From JADHZC01 sp964409505 (GTDB lineage Bacteria; Pseudomonadota; Alphaproteobacteria; Rickettsiales; Rickettsiaceae), in the NCBI GenBank assembly GCA_964409505.1, contig CAYPDK010000020.1, positions 1 to 37,553 of the forward strand: a DNA stretch of 37,553 nt, written 5' to 3'. Below are positions 8,181 to 16,611 of the stretch, in pieces; position 1 is the first letter of the stretch; the number at the start of each line of letters is the position of its first letter. Below the pieces are notes generated by a model that was not told the DNA's origin, did not search any database, and was given only the letters and a program-made list of their open reading frames with translations. Made by a program: the position numbers and the translations under genes.

Positions 8181-8930
8181 TTATTCTACATAAAGTTTAT
8201 ACCCATCACATAGGGGCATGATATTTTTTGGGAGTGTTTTTATAATTTCATCATAAGAAATATTATGGCTCATACCTGTTAAATAGAGCTTATGTGGCCT
8301 AAATTTTTCATTCCATTTCAATATTTGCTCCAAACCAGCATGAGCTTTATTCGGTTTATGATCAATACAATCAACAATCCAGCATTGCAAATCATATAGA
8401 TACTGCTCTACTTCTTCAGAAAAATCTAATACATCACAAGAATAGATAAAATTCTTTATTTTAACTCCGAGAGTGGACATTCTACCATGGATTTGGTTAA
8501 ACACAGTTATCTGAATTTTTTTTATAAAAAAATTCTTTCCACTTTCTATAATGTTCATTTTTAATCTATTAGATTTAAATAAATAATCAAACTTATCCAT
8601 TATGATGCTTGCTGTTTCTTGGTTAGAGTAAACTTGAAGAGGTTTGTTTGTACTATATACAAAAGGTCTTAAATCATCTATACCCCAAGAATGATCTACA
8701 TGGGCATGGGTAAGGATTACGGCATCAAGGCTAAGAATATTTTCTCTAAGAAGTTGTAATTTTATATCATACCCAGCATCTACTAAAACAGTGGTATTTT
8801 TATCACGTATAAGTATTGAGGAACGTGTTCTTTTATTAAATCTAGAAGCAGATCTACAGACACTGCAAGAGCAGCAAAGTACAGGAACTCCGAGAGAAGA
8901 ACCACATCCAAGAATTATAACCTCCAACAT
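8181..8930 (-). CDS. MBL-fold metallo-hydrolase, PhnP-like
   Basis: This is a metallo-beta-lactamase superfamily hydrolase, probably a cyclic phosphodiesterase or other phosphodiesterase of the PhnP type. The start at ATG 8930 gives MLEVIILGCGSSLGVP, the normal opening of the family; ATG 8945 is an alternative, and the open frame continues to 9062. The product has 249 aa. The metal-binding motif HAHVDH is at residues 75-80. A Cys-rich stretch CCSCSVC (about 19-25) matches the extra zinc site of PhnP. Further candidate metal ligands are H in NQIHGRMS, D in YSCDVLDFS and H in TGMSHNISYDE. It is convergent with rodA and divergent from trxA. There are no phosphonate genes nearby, so a phn pathway role is not suggested; the substrate is unknown. 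Confidence 0.88.
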   Translation of the reverse strand: MLEVIILGCGSSLGVPVLCCSCSVCRSASRFNKRTRSSILIRDKNTTVLVDAGYDIKLQLLRENILSLDAVILTHAHVDHSWGIDDLRPFVYSTNKPLQVYSNQETASIIMDKFDYLFKSNRLKMNIIESGKNFFIKKIQITVFNQIHGRMSTLGVKIKNFIYSCDVLDFSEEVEQYLYDLQCWIVDCIDHKPNKAHAGLEQILKWNEKFRPHKLYLTGMSHNISYDEIIKTLPKNIMPLCDGYKLYVE

Positions 8931-9179
8931 TGAAGAATTTATCATAAATAAAAATAATTTTAAAACCTTTAATCTAATATAAACTATTTCTTCACGCACA
9001 AAACAATATTTAACAAAAATCACAGTTAAAAATAATTTAATAGGATAATCACAGCCCTCCAATAATTATATAGCGTAATTAGAATAAAAAATATTTGCAC
9101 TATAAACAAATTTGTTTTATACCAGATAGTGTATTGCAAATTTACATGTTCAACTGAATTTAGTTTGAGGTTTAATTTT

Positions 9180-9518
9180 ATGATTGAAAAAGTACAGGAT
9201 GATAATTTTTATTATATATTAAAAGACAATCCTTCCACTCTCGTGTTGGTAGATTTTTTTGCTCAATGGTGTGGTCCGTGCAAAAGACTTGCTCCTATTT
9301 TAGAGAATTTAGCTAAAGAATTCAAAGATCAGATAAAAATTGTCAAAATTGATATTGAGGAAGGAGTTAAGATCTCATCACAAATGTCAATAAGAAGTGT
9401 TCCAACACTAATGTTATTTAAAGATGCTAAACAAATTTCTATAAGGCCTGGTTTTCAAACTAAAGATCAGTTAATTGATTGGATTAATAAAGATGGTGGT
9501 GTAAAGTTAAATATATAA
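9180..9518 (+). CDS. trxA: Thioredoxin
   Basis: This is a small cytoplasmic dithiol-disulfide oxidoreductase that reduces protein disulfides. The start at ATG 9180 gives 112 aa, the usual size, and has GAGG at 9167-9170 as ribosome site. An in-frame start at 9129 would add 17 unlike residues. The active site WCGPCK is at residues 30-35, preceded by LVDFFAQ. The cis-proline loop is RSVPTLMLFKD. The gene stands alone between divergent and convergent neighbours. Confidence 0.95.
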   Translation: MIEKVQDDNFYYILKDNPSTLVLVDFFAQWCGPCKRLAPILENLAKEFKDQIKIVKIDIEEGVKISSQMSIRSVPTLMLFKDAKQISIRPGFQTKDQLIDWINKDGGVKLNI

Positions 9519-9524
9519 AAGCAC

Positions 9525-9552
9525 TTCTTACCTGTATATTCTTACCTATATA
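9525..9552. repeat. Near-perfect 14-bp tandem duplication between trxA and thyX
   Basis: TTCTTACCTGTATA (9525-9538) is followed by TTCTTACCTATATA (9539-9552), one mismatch. It fills much of the 52-bp gap between the two convergent genes. Confidence 0.85.
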
Positions 9553-9570
9553 TAATACATGTTACTTCTT

Positions 9571-10476
9571 TTAACCTCCTTCTTTAAGATCAAAGATTTT
9601 GGATAATTCTGTCCACTCTCTTTGGCTTAAGCCAGAATTTGGCTGAGTTATCTTCTCTCCCCTGATCATAGCGGTAACAACATTAATAGATTTAAGATTC
9701 AAATTTTTGCTATTTAGCTTATAATTTACAAAAGCTTCGTAAGTATTTGGTACCCATAATTTGACTATTTTTAATATTTCTTCTGCATAAACACGAATTT
9801 CATATTGAGCCGTTTCATCAAGCCTCAATCTTATAAAATGCAGCAGATTATGTAGATCTATTTTCCAATAAATTTCTGTGTATTGATTTAAAGTTAGAAT
9901 GACTCTTGCAAGTTCTCTACTAATACATCTCTTATCCGTTGATCTCTCCTGATGCATATTATTCCCAATATGATCAAACTTATTACTCAATAAATCTAAA
10001 TACTTATTATATGCCTCACTAGAAAAAGACGAAAAAAGAGAAACTATATGATCCGATAACTCATCTGGAACTAAATCATCCACCTCCCTACCCTGCTTAT
10101 TGTGATCAGATTGAAAAGATATATTTTTTTTATCTGGAACATAAAAATCTCCTTTCATAACGGAATACCTACCAGAATATTCATTAATACTAGCAGTTCT
10201 ATGTCTTACCCATTGCCTTGCGACAAAAATAGGCATTTTTACGTGAAACTTAATTTCACACATCTCAAAAGGACTTGTATGATCATGTCTCATAAGGTAG
10301 TTTATCAATGACTTATCCTTCTCCGAGTCCTTAGTGCCTCTACCATAAGATATTCTAGCCGCCTGGACTATAGAAGAGTCGTCTCCCATGTAGTCTATTA
10401 CCCTTAAAAACCCATGATCTAAGATAGGTATTTGTGTGTTTAATATATTATCCAAATTTTCATTATTCATTCTCAT
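9571..10476 (-). CDS. thyX: FAD-dependent thymidylate synthase ThyX
   Basis: ThyX makes dTMP from dUMP using methylene-tetrahydrofolate and FAD. The protein has 301 aa, which fits the rickettsial form. The signature RHRxxSxNExSxRY is intact as RHRTASINEYSGRY (residues 91-104). Other conserved parts are the early ARISYG (40-45), HTSPFEMCEIKFHVK (66-80), QERSTDKR and the C-terminal LHNLLHFIRLRLDETAQYEIR, which carries the FAD/dUMP-binding Arg and His. Two ATG codons (residues 1 and 3) are possible starts. The gene stands alone, convergent with trxA and divergent from the CorC-like gene. Confidence 0.97.
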   Translation of the reverse strand: MRMNNENLDNILNTQIPILDHGFLRVIDYMGDDSSIVQAARISYGRGTKDSEKDKSLINYLMRHDHTSPFEMCEIKFHVKMPIFVARQWVRHRTASINEYSGRYSVMKGDFYVPDKKNISFQSDHNKQGREVDDLVPDELSDHIVSLFSSFSSEAYNKYLDLLSNKFDHIGNNMHQERSTDKRCISRELARVILTLNQYTEIYWKIDLHNLLHFIRLRLDETAQYEIRVYAEEILKIVKLWVPNTYEAFVNYKLNSKNLNLKSINVVTAMIRGEKITQPNSGLSQREWTELSKIFDLKEGG

Positions 10477-10581
10477 ATGATTTTCTGATAATATTCATAA
10501 AATAAATTACTATTTATCTATTTAATAATATAGCAAATAAAATAAAGATAGTGATTTTTTATAAAAAGAAAATACAATATA

Positions 10582-10677
10582 ATGAAAACAAATTCTAATG
10601 AAAGATATAACATTTGGGCACTAATGATTTTAAGTAAAAAATTTTTGTACCATATACTGCAAAGGTGCTTCCTATAA
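10582..10677 (+). CDS. Possible 31-aa upstream ORF, stop overlapping the next start
   Basis: ATG 10582 opens a 31-codon frame whose TAA (10675-10677) overlaps ATG 10677 of the CorC-like gene as TAATG. That arrangement is typical of translational coupling. The peptide is basic and hydrophobic at the end (KKFLYHILQRCFL). No strong ribosome site is seen and I recognise no family. It may be a leader peptide or chance. Confidence 0.25.
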   Translation: MKTNSNERYNIWALMILSKKFLYHILQRCFL

Positions 10678-11924
10678 TGGTTTTTTTATCTGTTACGATT
10701 GTAATAATTTTATTATTTTCGGCCTTAATTGCTGCTCTTGAGACTGCTATCACTGCAAGCTCTTTTGGAAAAATCCGGAAACTCCTATCAAATACAAGAA
10801 GTAAAAAAAAATCCCTTATACTAAATATTTTAAATACAAAAAACAATGCAATAAGTACGTTGCTAATAGGAAATAGCATAGCTAATATTTGCTCAACTAC
10901 CCTTGCTACCTCGGTATTTATACATGTTTTTGGTAAAGATCTTGGCACTCTCATCTCGTCGATTATCATGTCTTTTCTAATAGTAGTTTTTGCTGAAGTT
11001 GTGCCTAAAACTATAGCTGTCAATAAACCAGAAGAAATTGTAATAAGATTTGCTGTCGTTTTGAACAGATTACTTATCTTCTTTGGACCAGTAAATAAAA
11101 TTCTAGATCATATAATGAATATTTTTTGTAGAATATTTAACATTAATTTAATTAGTAAAGTTTCTCCTGAAGACGAGCTGGAGGGTATGATAAAACATTA
11201 CATAAAAGAAGGACAAGTATCTAAAGATGATTTAAACATGACACTTGCTACTTTAAATATGAAAAATATAAAAGTCTCAGAAATTATGCTTCATAGAAAT
11301 AGCGTATTTTCTATAGAATATAATATGGAAAAACATAAAATTGTAAAAATTCTAATTTCATGTCCTCACTCGAGAGTTCCCGTATGGAAAAATAACAAAA
11401 ATAACATAGTAGGCATAATACATATAAAAAAACTTTTTCATTATATTTATAACAAAAAAGATAGTGATTTTAAAATGGAAGAACTGATTACAGAACCTTT
11501 GTTTATATATGAAAATGTCTTAGTAATAGACCAGTTAAAATCTTTCAAAAATTCTAAAGTACATTTTGCATGTATAGTGGATGAGTACGGAGAATTTCAG
11601 GGGATAGTAACGTTAGAGGATATATTGGAAGAGATAGTAGGTCAAATATATGACGAATATGACTTAGAAATAAAACAAATAATCTCTCAATCAAAAACAG
11701 AATTTATAGTAGATGGAGCAACATCAATAAGAGACATAAACAGAGAATTAGGACTTAAAATTCCTGAAAACAAATCTAGTACCATAGCTGGTTTTGTAAT
11801 AAATCAGCTCTCCTATATACCTGATGAAGGAGAAATTTGTATGTTTGACAATTTAAAGTTTATTATCCTGAATAAAGTGAATAACAGTATAAAAAATCTT
11901 AAAATTGAAAAACTTTTGAAATAA
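10677..11924 (+). CDS. CNNM/CorC/TlyC-type membrane protein with CBS domains
   Basis: This belongs to the HlyC/CorC (CNNM) family: an N-terminal DUF21 membrane domain, a CBS pair and a C-terminal CorC_HlyC domain. Family roles are magnesium/cobalt export or ion regulation; rickettsial TlyC-like members were called hemolysins. The start at ATG 10677 gives 415 aa and has AAAGG at 10661-10665; GTG 10665 is an alternative. The DUF21 domain covers about residues 1-150, with ALIAALETAITAS, LLIGNSIANI and FAEVVPKTIA conserved. CBS sequence runs from about 195 to 315 (MLHRNSVFSIE, HSRVPVWKNNKNNIVGIIH, FACIVDEYGEFQGIVTLED), and the transporter-associated domain follows (FIVDGATSIRDINREL). It precedes ccmF by 16 nt. 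The exact ion is not readable from sequence. Confidence 0.9.
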   Translation: MVFLSVTIVIILLFSALIAALETAITASSFGKIRKLLSNTRSKKKSLILNILNTKNNAISTLLIGNSIANICSTTLATSVFIHVFGKDLGTLISSIIMSFLIVVFAEVVPKTIAVNKPEEIVIRFAVVLNRLLIFFGPVNKILDHIMNIFCRIFNINLISKVSPEDELEGMIKHYIKEGQVSKDDLNMTLATLNMKNIKVSEIMLHRNSVFSIEYNMEKHKIVKILISCPHSRVPVWKNNKNNIVGIIHIKKLFHYIYNKKDSDFKMEELITEPLFIYENVLVIDQLKSFKNSKVHFACIVDEYGEFQGIVTLEDILEEIVGQIYDEYDLEIKQIISQSKTEFIVDGATSIRDINRELGLKIPENKSSTIAGFVINQLSYIPDEGEICMFDNLKFIILNKVNNSIKNLKIEKLLK

Positions 11925-11940
11925 AATTCAATACATAAGC

Positions 11941-13827
11941 ATGATCAGTTACGCAGGGATATTAGGACATATATCTATTATTTTATCAATTCTCTTTGCA
12001 ATTCCTTCTATTGTTATAAATAACAAGATTAAAAATATTTTTTACTATATGTTTAATCTATTTTCAATTCTAAGTTTTTTTATACTAATATTTGCTTTTT
12101 ATAGAGACGATTTTGCTATTAAAAATGTGTTTTTTAATTCTGATCTAAACAAATCTCTTCATTATAAGATATGCGCTTCCTGGGCTAGCAACGATGGATC
12201 TATTTTACTCTGGAATGCTCTTTTGTCCTGTTATGCAATTGCATCACTTTTTCTTTTTAAAATTTCTGACAAGCAGAAAGACATATTAATAAAAATAATA
12301 TCTTTTGTAAATATCTTATTTTTGTTATTTACATATTTTATATCCAATCCGTTTAAAACATTTTCAATAAGACCTAAAGATGGTTTTGGTTTGACACCAT
12401 CTTTACAAGATATAGCACTTACAATACATCCACCAATTTTATATTTGGGATACACAGGCTTTATAGTGCCTTTTATATTGGCACATATAGTATTATTAAC
12501 GGAAGACCAAAATATATTACTAATGCAATATATCAAGCGCTCTTTATCATTTGCTGTTGGAGCTCTTTCCTTAGGAATAGCACTTGGAAGTTGGTGGGCA
12601 TATAGAGAACTTGGTTGGGGAGGTTTTTGGTTTTTTGATCCAGTAGAAAATATCTCATTACTCCCATGGCTTTCTGCCGTTACATTATATCATTTTTTAA
12701 TCATTACAATTAGAAGTAAAGGTAAGTTTTTTATAACTAGTTCACTACTTTCCATATTTACATTTTTACTTGTAATATATGGTATTTTTCTAGTACGTAG
12801 TGGAATGCTAAGCTCCATACATGCATTTGCAAAGTCCTACGATAAAGGAATGTATCTATTTCTGATCTCTTCTATAATAACATTATTCTCTTTGACAATA
12901 ATATTCATGAGAAGAAATTTTATATCCAAAATTGTAAAAGAATCCTTAATAAGAAAATTAACCAAAAAAGAACATCATATATTACTTGGAAATATTTTTT
13001 TATTAATTTCTCTATTTGTCATAATATTATCCATATTGTACTACTTTTACTTTATATTAGCGTATAAGATACATATAAATATAAGCACAGATTATTTCAT
13101 TAAGGGTTTTATTCCAACATTTATTCCTATATGCTTTCTTGCAGGCTTATCCCCAATAATAAACATAGCCAAGAATAATAAAAAGTTGTATTTTACACTT
13201 TTAACTGTGTTTATTGTCCTAACAATTTTGATATTTTCATATATTAGTATCTCTATAAGTACTTTAAATATTTTGATTTTAGCTAGTGCTTTACTTCTAA
13301 TTTTACATACAATATCATATGCCCTAATAATCATCTCGAAAAAAATGAGTATATTTAACACTAAAAAGCTCCCTGTACTACTAGGGCACATAGGTTTTGG
13401 GCTTTTGTGTATTAGTATAAGTCTAAACTCATTTCTCTCACAAGAGGTGGTATTTGAAGGAACTATAGGAAATACGATGTATATAAGTAGTGTAAATAAT
13501 GAAAATATTGAGGTAAAATTGACGAATATCAGATATACTGAAAATACAGATTATTTAAATCAAATAGCAGAATTTACAATAAAAGACAAAAAAGGACATG
13601 TGTTGTTCTTAAAACCAGAGATAAGATTTTATTTAAAAGAAAATAAATTTTCCTCAAAAGCAGATATATTTTCTTTTTTAACACATGATATTTACTTAGT
13701 CTTAACTAACATAAAGACTGATCAAATAGCAGCAAACGTGTATTATAGACCATTTATAAGTTTTATCTGGATATCTTGTTTTTTAGTCGTAATGAGCTTT
13801 TTTATGACCTTATCTAAAAAAAATTGA
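11941..13827 (+). CDS. ccmF: Cytochrome c maturation heme lyase subunit CcmF
   Basis: CcmF is the large polytopic subunit of the system I cytochrome c heme ligation complex in the inner membrane. The length of 628 aa is normal. The tryptophan-rich heme-handling motif reads WGGFWFFDPVENISLLPWL (about residues 226-244). Conserved upstream parts are SWASNDGSILLWNAL (79-93) and LQDIALTIHPPILYLGYTG (155-173). After it comes the conserved LVRSGMLSSIHAFA. The C-terminal part has a periplasmic domain from about 500 to 605 and a last membrane segment at about 606-623. It lies 16 nt after the CorC-like gene and 57 nt before the M23 peptidase gene, so one transcript is likely. Other ccm genes are not in the window. 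Confidence 0.95.
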   Translation: MISYAGILGHISIILSILFAIPSIVINNKIKNIFYYMFNLFSILSFFILIFAFYRDDFAIKNVFFNSDLNKSLHYKICASWASNDGSILLWNALLSCYAIASLFLFKISDKQKDILIKIISFVNILFLLFTYFISNPFKTFSIRPKDGFGLTPSLQDIALTIHPPILYLGYTGFIVPFILAHIVLLTEDQNILLMQYIKRSLSFAVGALSLGIALGSWWAYRELGWGGFWFFDPVENISLLPWLSAVTLYHFLIITIRSKGKFFITSSLLSIFTFLLVIYGIFLVRSGMLSSIHAFAKSYDKGMYLFLISSIITLFSLTIIFMRRNFISKIVKESLIRKLTKKEHHILLGNIFLLISLFVIILSILYYFYFILAYKIHINISTDYFIKGFIPTFIPICFLAGLSPIINIAKNNKKLYFTLLTVFIVLTILIFSYISISISTLNILILASALLLILHTISYALIIISKKMSIFNTKKLPVLLGHIGFGLLCISISLNSFLSQEVVFEGTIGNTMYISSVNNENIEVKLTNIRYTENTDYLNQIAEFTIKDKKGHVLFLKPEIRFYLKENKFSSKADIFSFLTHDIYLVLTNIKTDQIAANVYYRPFISFIWISCFLVVMSFFMTLSKKN

Positions 13828-13859
13828 TATAATAAAGTATTAATCTAAATAATATAGAT

Positions 13860-13875
13860 TCAGCTAGCAAGCTGA
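13860..13875 (+). promoter_or_regulatory. Small hairpin between ccmF and the M23 gene
   Basis: TCAGCTAGCAAGCTGA can fold into a 6-bp stem with a 4-nt loop. There is no T-run after it, so it is not a clear terminator. It ends 9 nt before the start codon at 13885 and might affect ribosome access. Confidence 0.3.
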
Positions 13876-13884
13876 GTAGAAGAT

Positions 13885-15180
13885 ATGCAAAGTTTTATAT
13901 ATAAATATTTTATCTATTGTTTTGTTTTTTCAATATGTGTTCTCTTCTTTTCTAAAAAATTAGATGATACACTTTATGAAGTTTCTTCTCCACAAAACCA
14001 AAGAACTCTAGAAGAAATAAGAAAAGTAGTCTCTGTTAAAAAGGGAGATAATTTTCATTCCATATTAAAGAAAGAAAAATTAAGCTCTGAAGACATAAAT
14101 AAAATAGTAAAATTATTAGAAAAAAATTCATACTCAAATATAAATTTATCCATAGGCCAAAATATTATCTTGGAGTACTCTCAAGATATTGAATATATAA
14201 ATAGTTACCTAGATCATAAGCCTTTATTTTTAAAAAAAATCTCTTTTACCAATAAGGATCACCATTCAATTAATTTAATAAGAGGAAATGATGGAAATTT
14301 TGATATACAAAATCAAGAGATAAAATTTTCAAAATTAATAACAAAATATAATGTCACAGTAAAATCAAATCTTATTACCTCGCTTAAGAAAGCTGGATTA
14401 TCTAATAATGTAATTGCTGAACTAATTGATGCATTTTCTCAAAAAATTAATTTTAAAAAAGATATTCGATCTGGAAATAAAATTACTCTAATTGCAGAAA
14501 AATTCATCACCCCAGATAATAATTTTTCACATAACGGAAAAATTATATACGCATCAATAAAGCTAGATAGTAAAACACATGAAATATACAGATATCAAAC
14601 AAAAAGTTCGGAGTATCATTTTTTTGATAATACAGGCAAAACTATAAAAACAAGTAATTTAATAATACCTATCAAATTTTCTAGAATATCTTCTAATTTT
14701 GGATATAGAAAACATCCTATTTTAGGGTACAAGAAAATGCACAATGGAATCGATTTTATAGCCCCTAAGGGCACACCTATATATGCTGCTGGAGATGGAA
14801 TAGTGGCAAAATTTGCCTACGACAGGTACTCCGGCAATTTCATCATACTTCAACACAAAAATCAAACAAACACAATTTATGCACATTTAAGTAAATTTGC
14901 AAAAGACATTCATATAGGACAAAAAATAAAACAAGGAGCAATAATAGGTTATATAGGCAATACGGGCAGATCTACTGGTACTCATCTACATTATGAAGTC
15001 AAGCTTCATGGAAAGAACATCAATCCTTTAAGCATTAGATCGATCCCAGCAGTACACCTACAAAATGAAGAATTAAATCGATTTAGTCATTTTAAAAATT
15101 CAATTCAACTGTTGAGCATAAAATTAGATAAGCAAACCGATCTAGGAGAAGCAGATTTGCAAGAAATATATAGATTTTAA
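13885..15180 (+). CDS. M23-family peptidoglycan peptidase, membrane-anchored
   Basis: This is a LytM/M23 zinc metallopeptidase acting on peptidoglycan cross-links outside the inner membrane. An N-terminal hydrophobic segment (about residues 5-23) acts as signal anchor. A LysM/OapA-like region follows (VKKGDNFHSILKKEKLS, about 51-67), then a second related repeat region (about 155-205). The M23 domain runs from about 265 to 385. Zinc and catalytic residues are all visible: H286 and D290 in MHNGIDF, H334 in YAHLS, and H367 and H369 in GTHLHYEV. The length of 431 aa is typical of full envelope M23 proteins. With RodA it supports a working, if slim, peptidoglycan system. It may act on the wall itself or as an EnvC-like activator, but the intact metal site favours an active enzyme. 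Confidence 0.93.
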   Translation: MQSFIYKYFIYCFVFSICVLFFSKKLDDTLYEVSSPQNQRTLEEIRKVVSVKKGDNFHSILKKEKLSSEDINKIVKLLEKNSYSNINLSIGQNIILEYSQDIEYINSYLDHKPLFLKKISFTNKDHHSINLIRGNDGNFDIQNQEIKFSKLITKYNVTVKSNLITSLKKAGLSNNVIAELIDAFSQKINFKKDIRSGNKITLIAEKFITPDNNFSHNGKIIYASIKLDSKTHEIYRYQTKSSEYHFFDNTGKTIKTSNLIIPIKFSRISSNFGYRKHPILGYKKMHNGIDFIAPKGTPIYAAGDGIVAKFAYDRYSGNFIILQHKNQTNTIYAHLSKFAKDIHIGQKIKQGAIIGYIGNTGRSTGTHLHYEVKLHGKNINPLSIRSIPAVHLQNEELNRFSHFKNSIQLLSIKLDKQTDLGEADLQEIYRF

Positions 15181-15184
15181 TATA

Positions 15185-15286
15185 ATGTTGATATTGTTAT
15201 TGCTTATATTGTCAGCTTTTTTATTACAATTATTAATTGACTCAACACTAAAAATCCGCTATTTTCTTTTTCTAAGTATAAATTAA
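15185..15286 (+). CDS. Possible 33-aa single-span membrane peptide
   Basis: ATG 15185 to TAA 15286 encodes 33 residues. It opens with a strongly hydrophobic run (MLILLLLILSAFLLQLLI), followed by a short polar part with Lys and Arg. It starts 4 nt after the M23 gene stop and ends 18 nt before the symporter gene. I see no Shine-Dalgarno site. T-rich DNA yields hydrophobic frames by chance, so this is only a candidate. Confidence 0.25.
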   Translation: MLILLLLILSAFLLQLLIDSTLKIRYFLFLSIN

Positions 15287-15304
15287 ACAAACAATGTAAT
15301 TTTT

Positions 15305-16603
15305 ATGATATTAGATTTTTTAGGTGTTTTGGATGAATTCTACTGGGAGTATGTTGGATGGATAATAATAATTTTTTCTGGCGTATATTTTACGTTTATC
15401 TCTAGGTGCTTTCAATTCAGACAAATATTAAACATAAAAAAAAATCTTTTGACTATAGTAAAAAATAGTGATAAGAAAACTTTGGGAATTAATCCATTTA
15501 AAATATTTTTTGCTTCAGTCGGAGGTATGGTAGGTCTTGGTAACATAACTGGGATAAGCTTTGCTGTAATGATTGGAGGAGTAGGAAGTATTTTTTGGAC
15601 ATTAATTGCCTCTTTATTTGGAAGCTTAATCAAATACTCAGAAATATATATCGGTATAAAGTACAGGGTTCAAAACTCTGAAAACAGTTTCGATGGAGGC
15701 CCGATGTTTTTTCTACAAAAAGCTTTTAATAAAAAATATCTTTCATATATTTTCTGTGTAATTATGTGTATCTACGGAGTGGAGATATACCAATTTCAGA
15801 TATTGGTAAAAACAATTGAGTCTACTTTTCACTTAGAAAAAATTATAGCCATTCTTATATTGCTTTTATGCGTTTTATGGTCTGTCCAGGGAGGCATAAA
15901 ACGTTTAGCTAATATTGCAACTGTTCTTATGCCATTATTTATGGTATTGTACGTGTGTTCTTCAATATATATACTTATAGTGAACTCTGATAAATTATGT
16001 GCATTATTAGTTAATATTATAAAATCTGCCTTTTTAGGGTCTGCTCCACTCGGAGGATTTGCCGGTAGCAGTGTTATTTTATCTTGTTATCTTGGCGTAT
16101 CTAAGGCTATTTACTCTGGAGATATATGCGTTGGATATGATTCTGTTATTCAAAGTGAAACTAAAGTTGTAAATCCTAAATATCAAGGAATTTTAGCTAT
16201 TTACGGATTATTTTCAGATAATTTTATATGCATATTGACAAATTTAGTGATCGGAATTACTGGGGGATGGTACAAATTAAACCATTTAGACTCTTCAGAG
16301 ATTATTCCTACAATATTCGAAGAATATTTTGGGAATTATTCTAATATCCTAATACCAATATTATTCTTTTTTGCTGGAATTACTACAATTACTTCTGTTC
16401 TTATCGCGGCTACGAAAGCGGCTAAATTTATTTTCCCAAAAAATGGAAAAATAATATATACAATATATGCTTGTTTAGTGTTAGTATTCTTCTCATATTA
16501 TTCTGAGAAAACTGCTATAATTATCCTTAGCTTATTAAGTGGACTTTTAGTACTAATGAATTTATTAGCAATTATAAAATTAAGAAAAGAAGTAAAGTTT
16601 TAG
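15305..16603 (+). CDS. AGCS-family sodium:alanine (amino acid) symporter
   Basis: This inner-membrane Na+- or H+-coupled carrier of alanine or glycine belongs to the AGCS family (AlsT/DagA/YaaJ). The protein has 432 aa and about 11 hydrophobic segments. Family signatures are GGMVGLGNITGI (about residues 74-85) and FDGGPMFFLQKAF (about 129-141), with WSVQGGIKRLANI further on and APLGGFAGSSV near the middle. It takes up host amino acids, which fits a host-associated cell. It is followed by hisS after 8 nt, so they are co-transcribed. Confidence 0.93.
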   Translation: MILDFLGVLDEFYWEYVGWIIIIFSGVYFTFISRCFQFRQILNIKKNLLTIVKNSDKKTLGINPFKIFFASVGGMVGLGNITGISFAVMIGGVGSIFWTLIASLFGSLIKYSEIYIGIKYRVQNSENSFDGGPMFFLQKAFNKKYLSYIFCVIMCIYGVEIYQFQILVKTIESTFHLEKIIAILILLLCVLWSVQGGIKRLANIATVLMPLFMVLYVCSSIYILIVNSDKLCALLVNIIKSAFLGSAPLGGFAGSSVILSCYLGVSKAIYSGDICVGYDSVIQSETKVVNPKYQGILAIYGLFSDNFICILTNLVIGITGGWYKLNHLDSSEIIPTIFEEYFGNYSNILIPILFFFAGITTITSVLIAATKAAKFIFPKNGKIIYTIYACLVLVFFSYYSEKTAIIILSLLSGLLVLMNLLAIIKLRKEVKF

Positions 16604-16611
16604 AATTTTTT

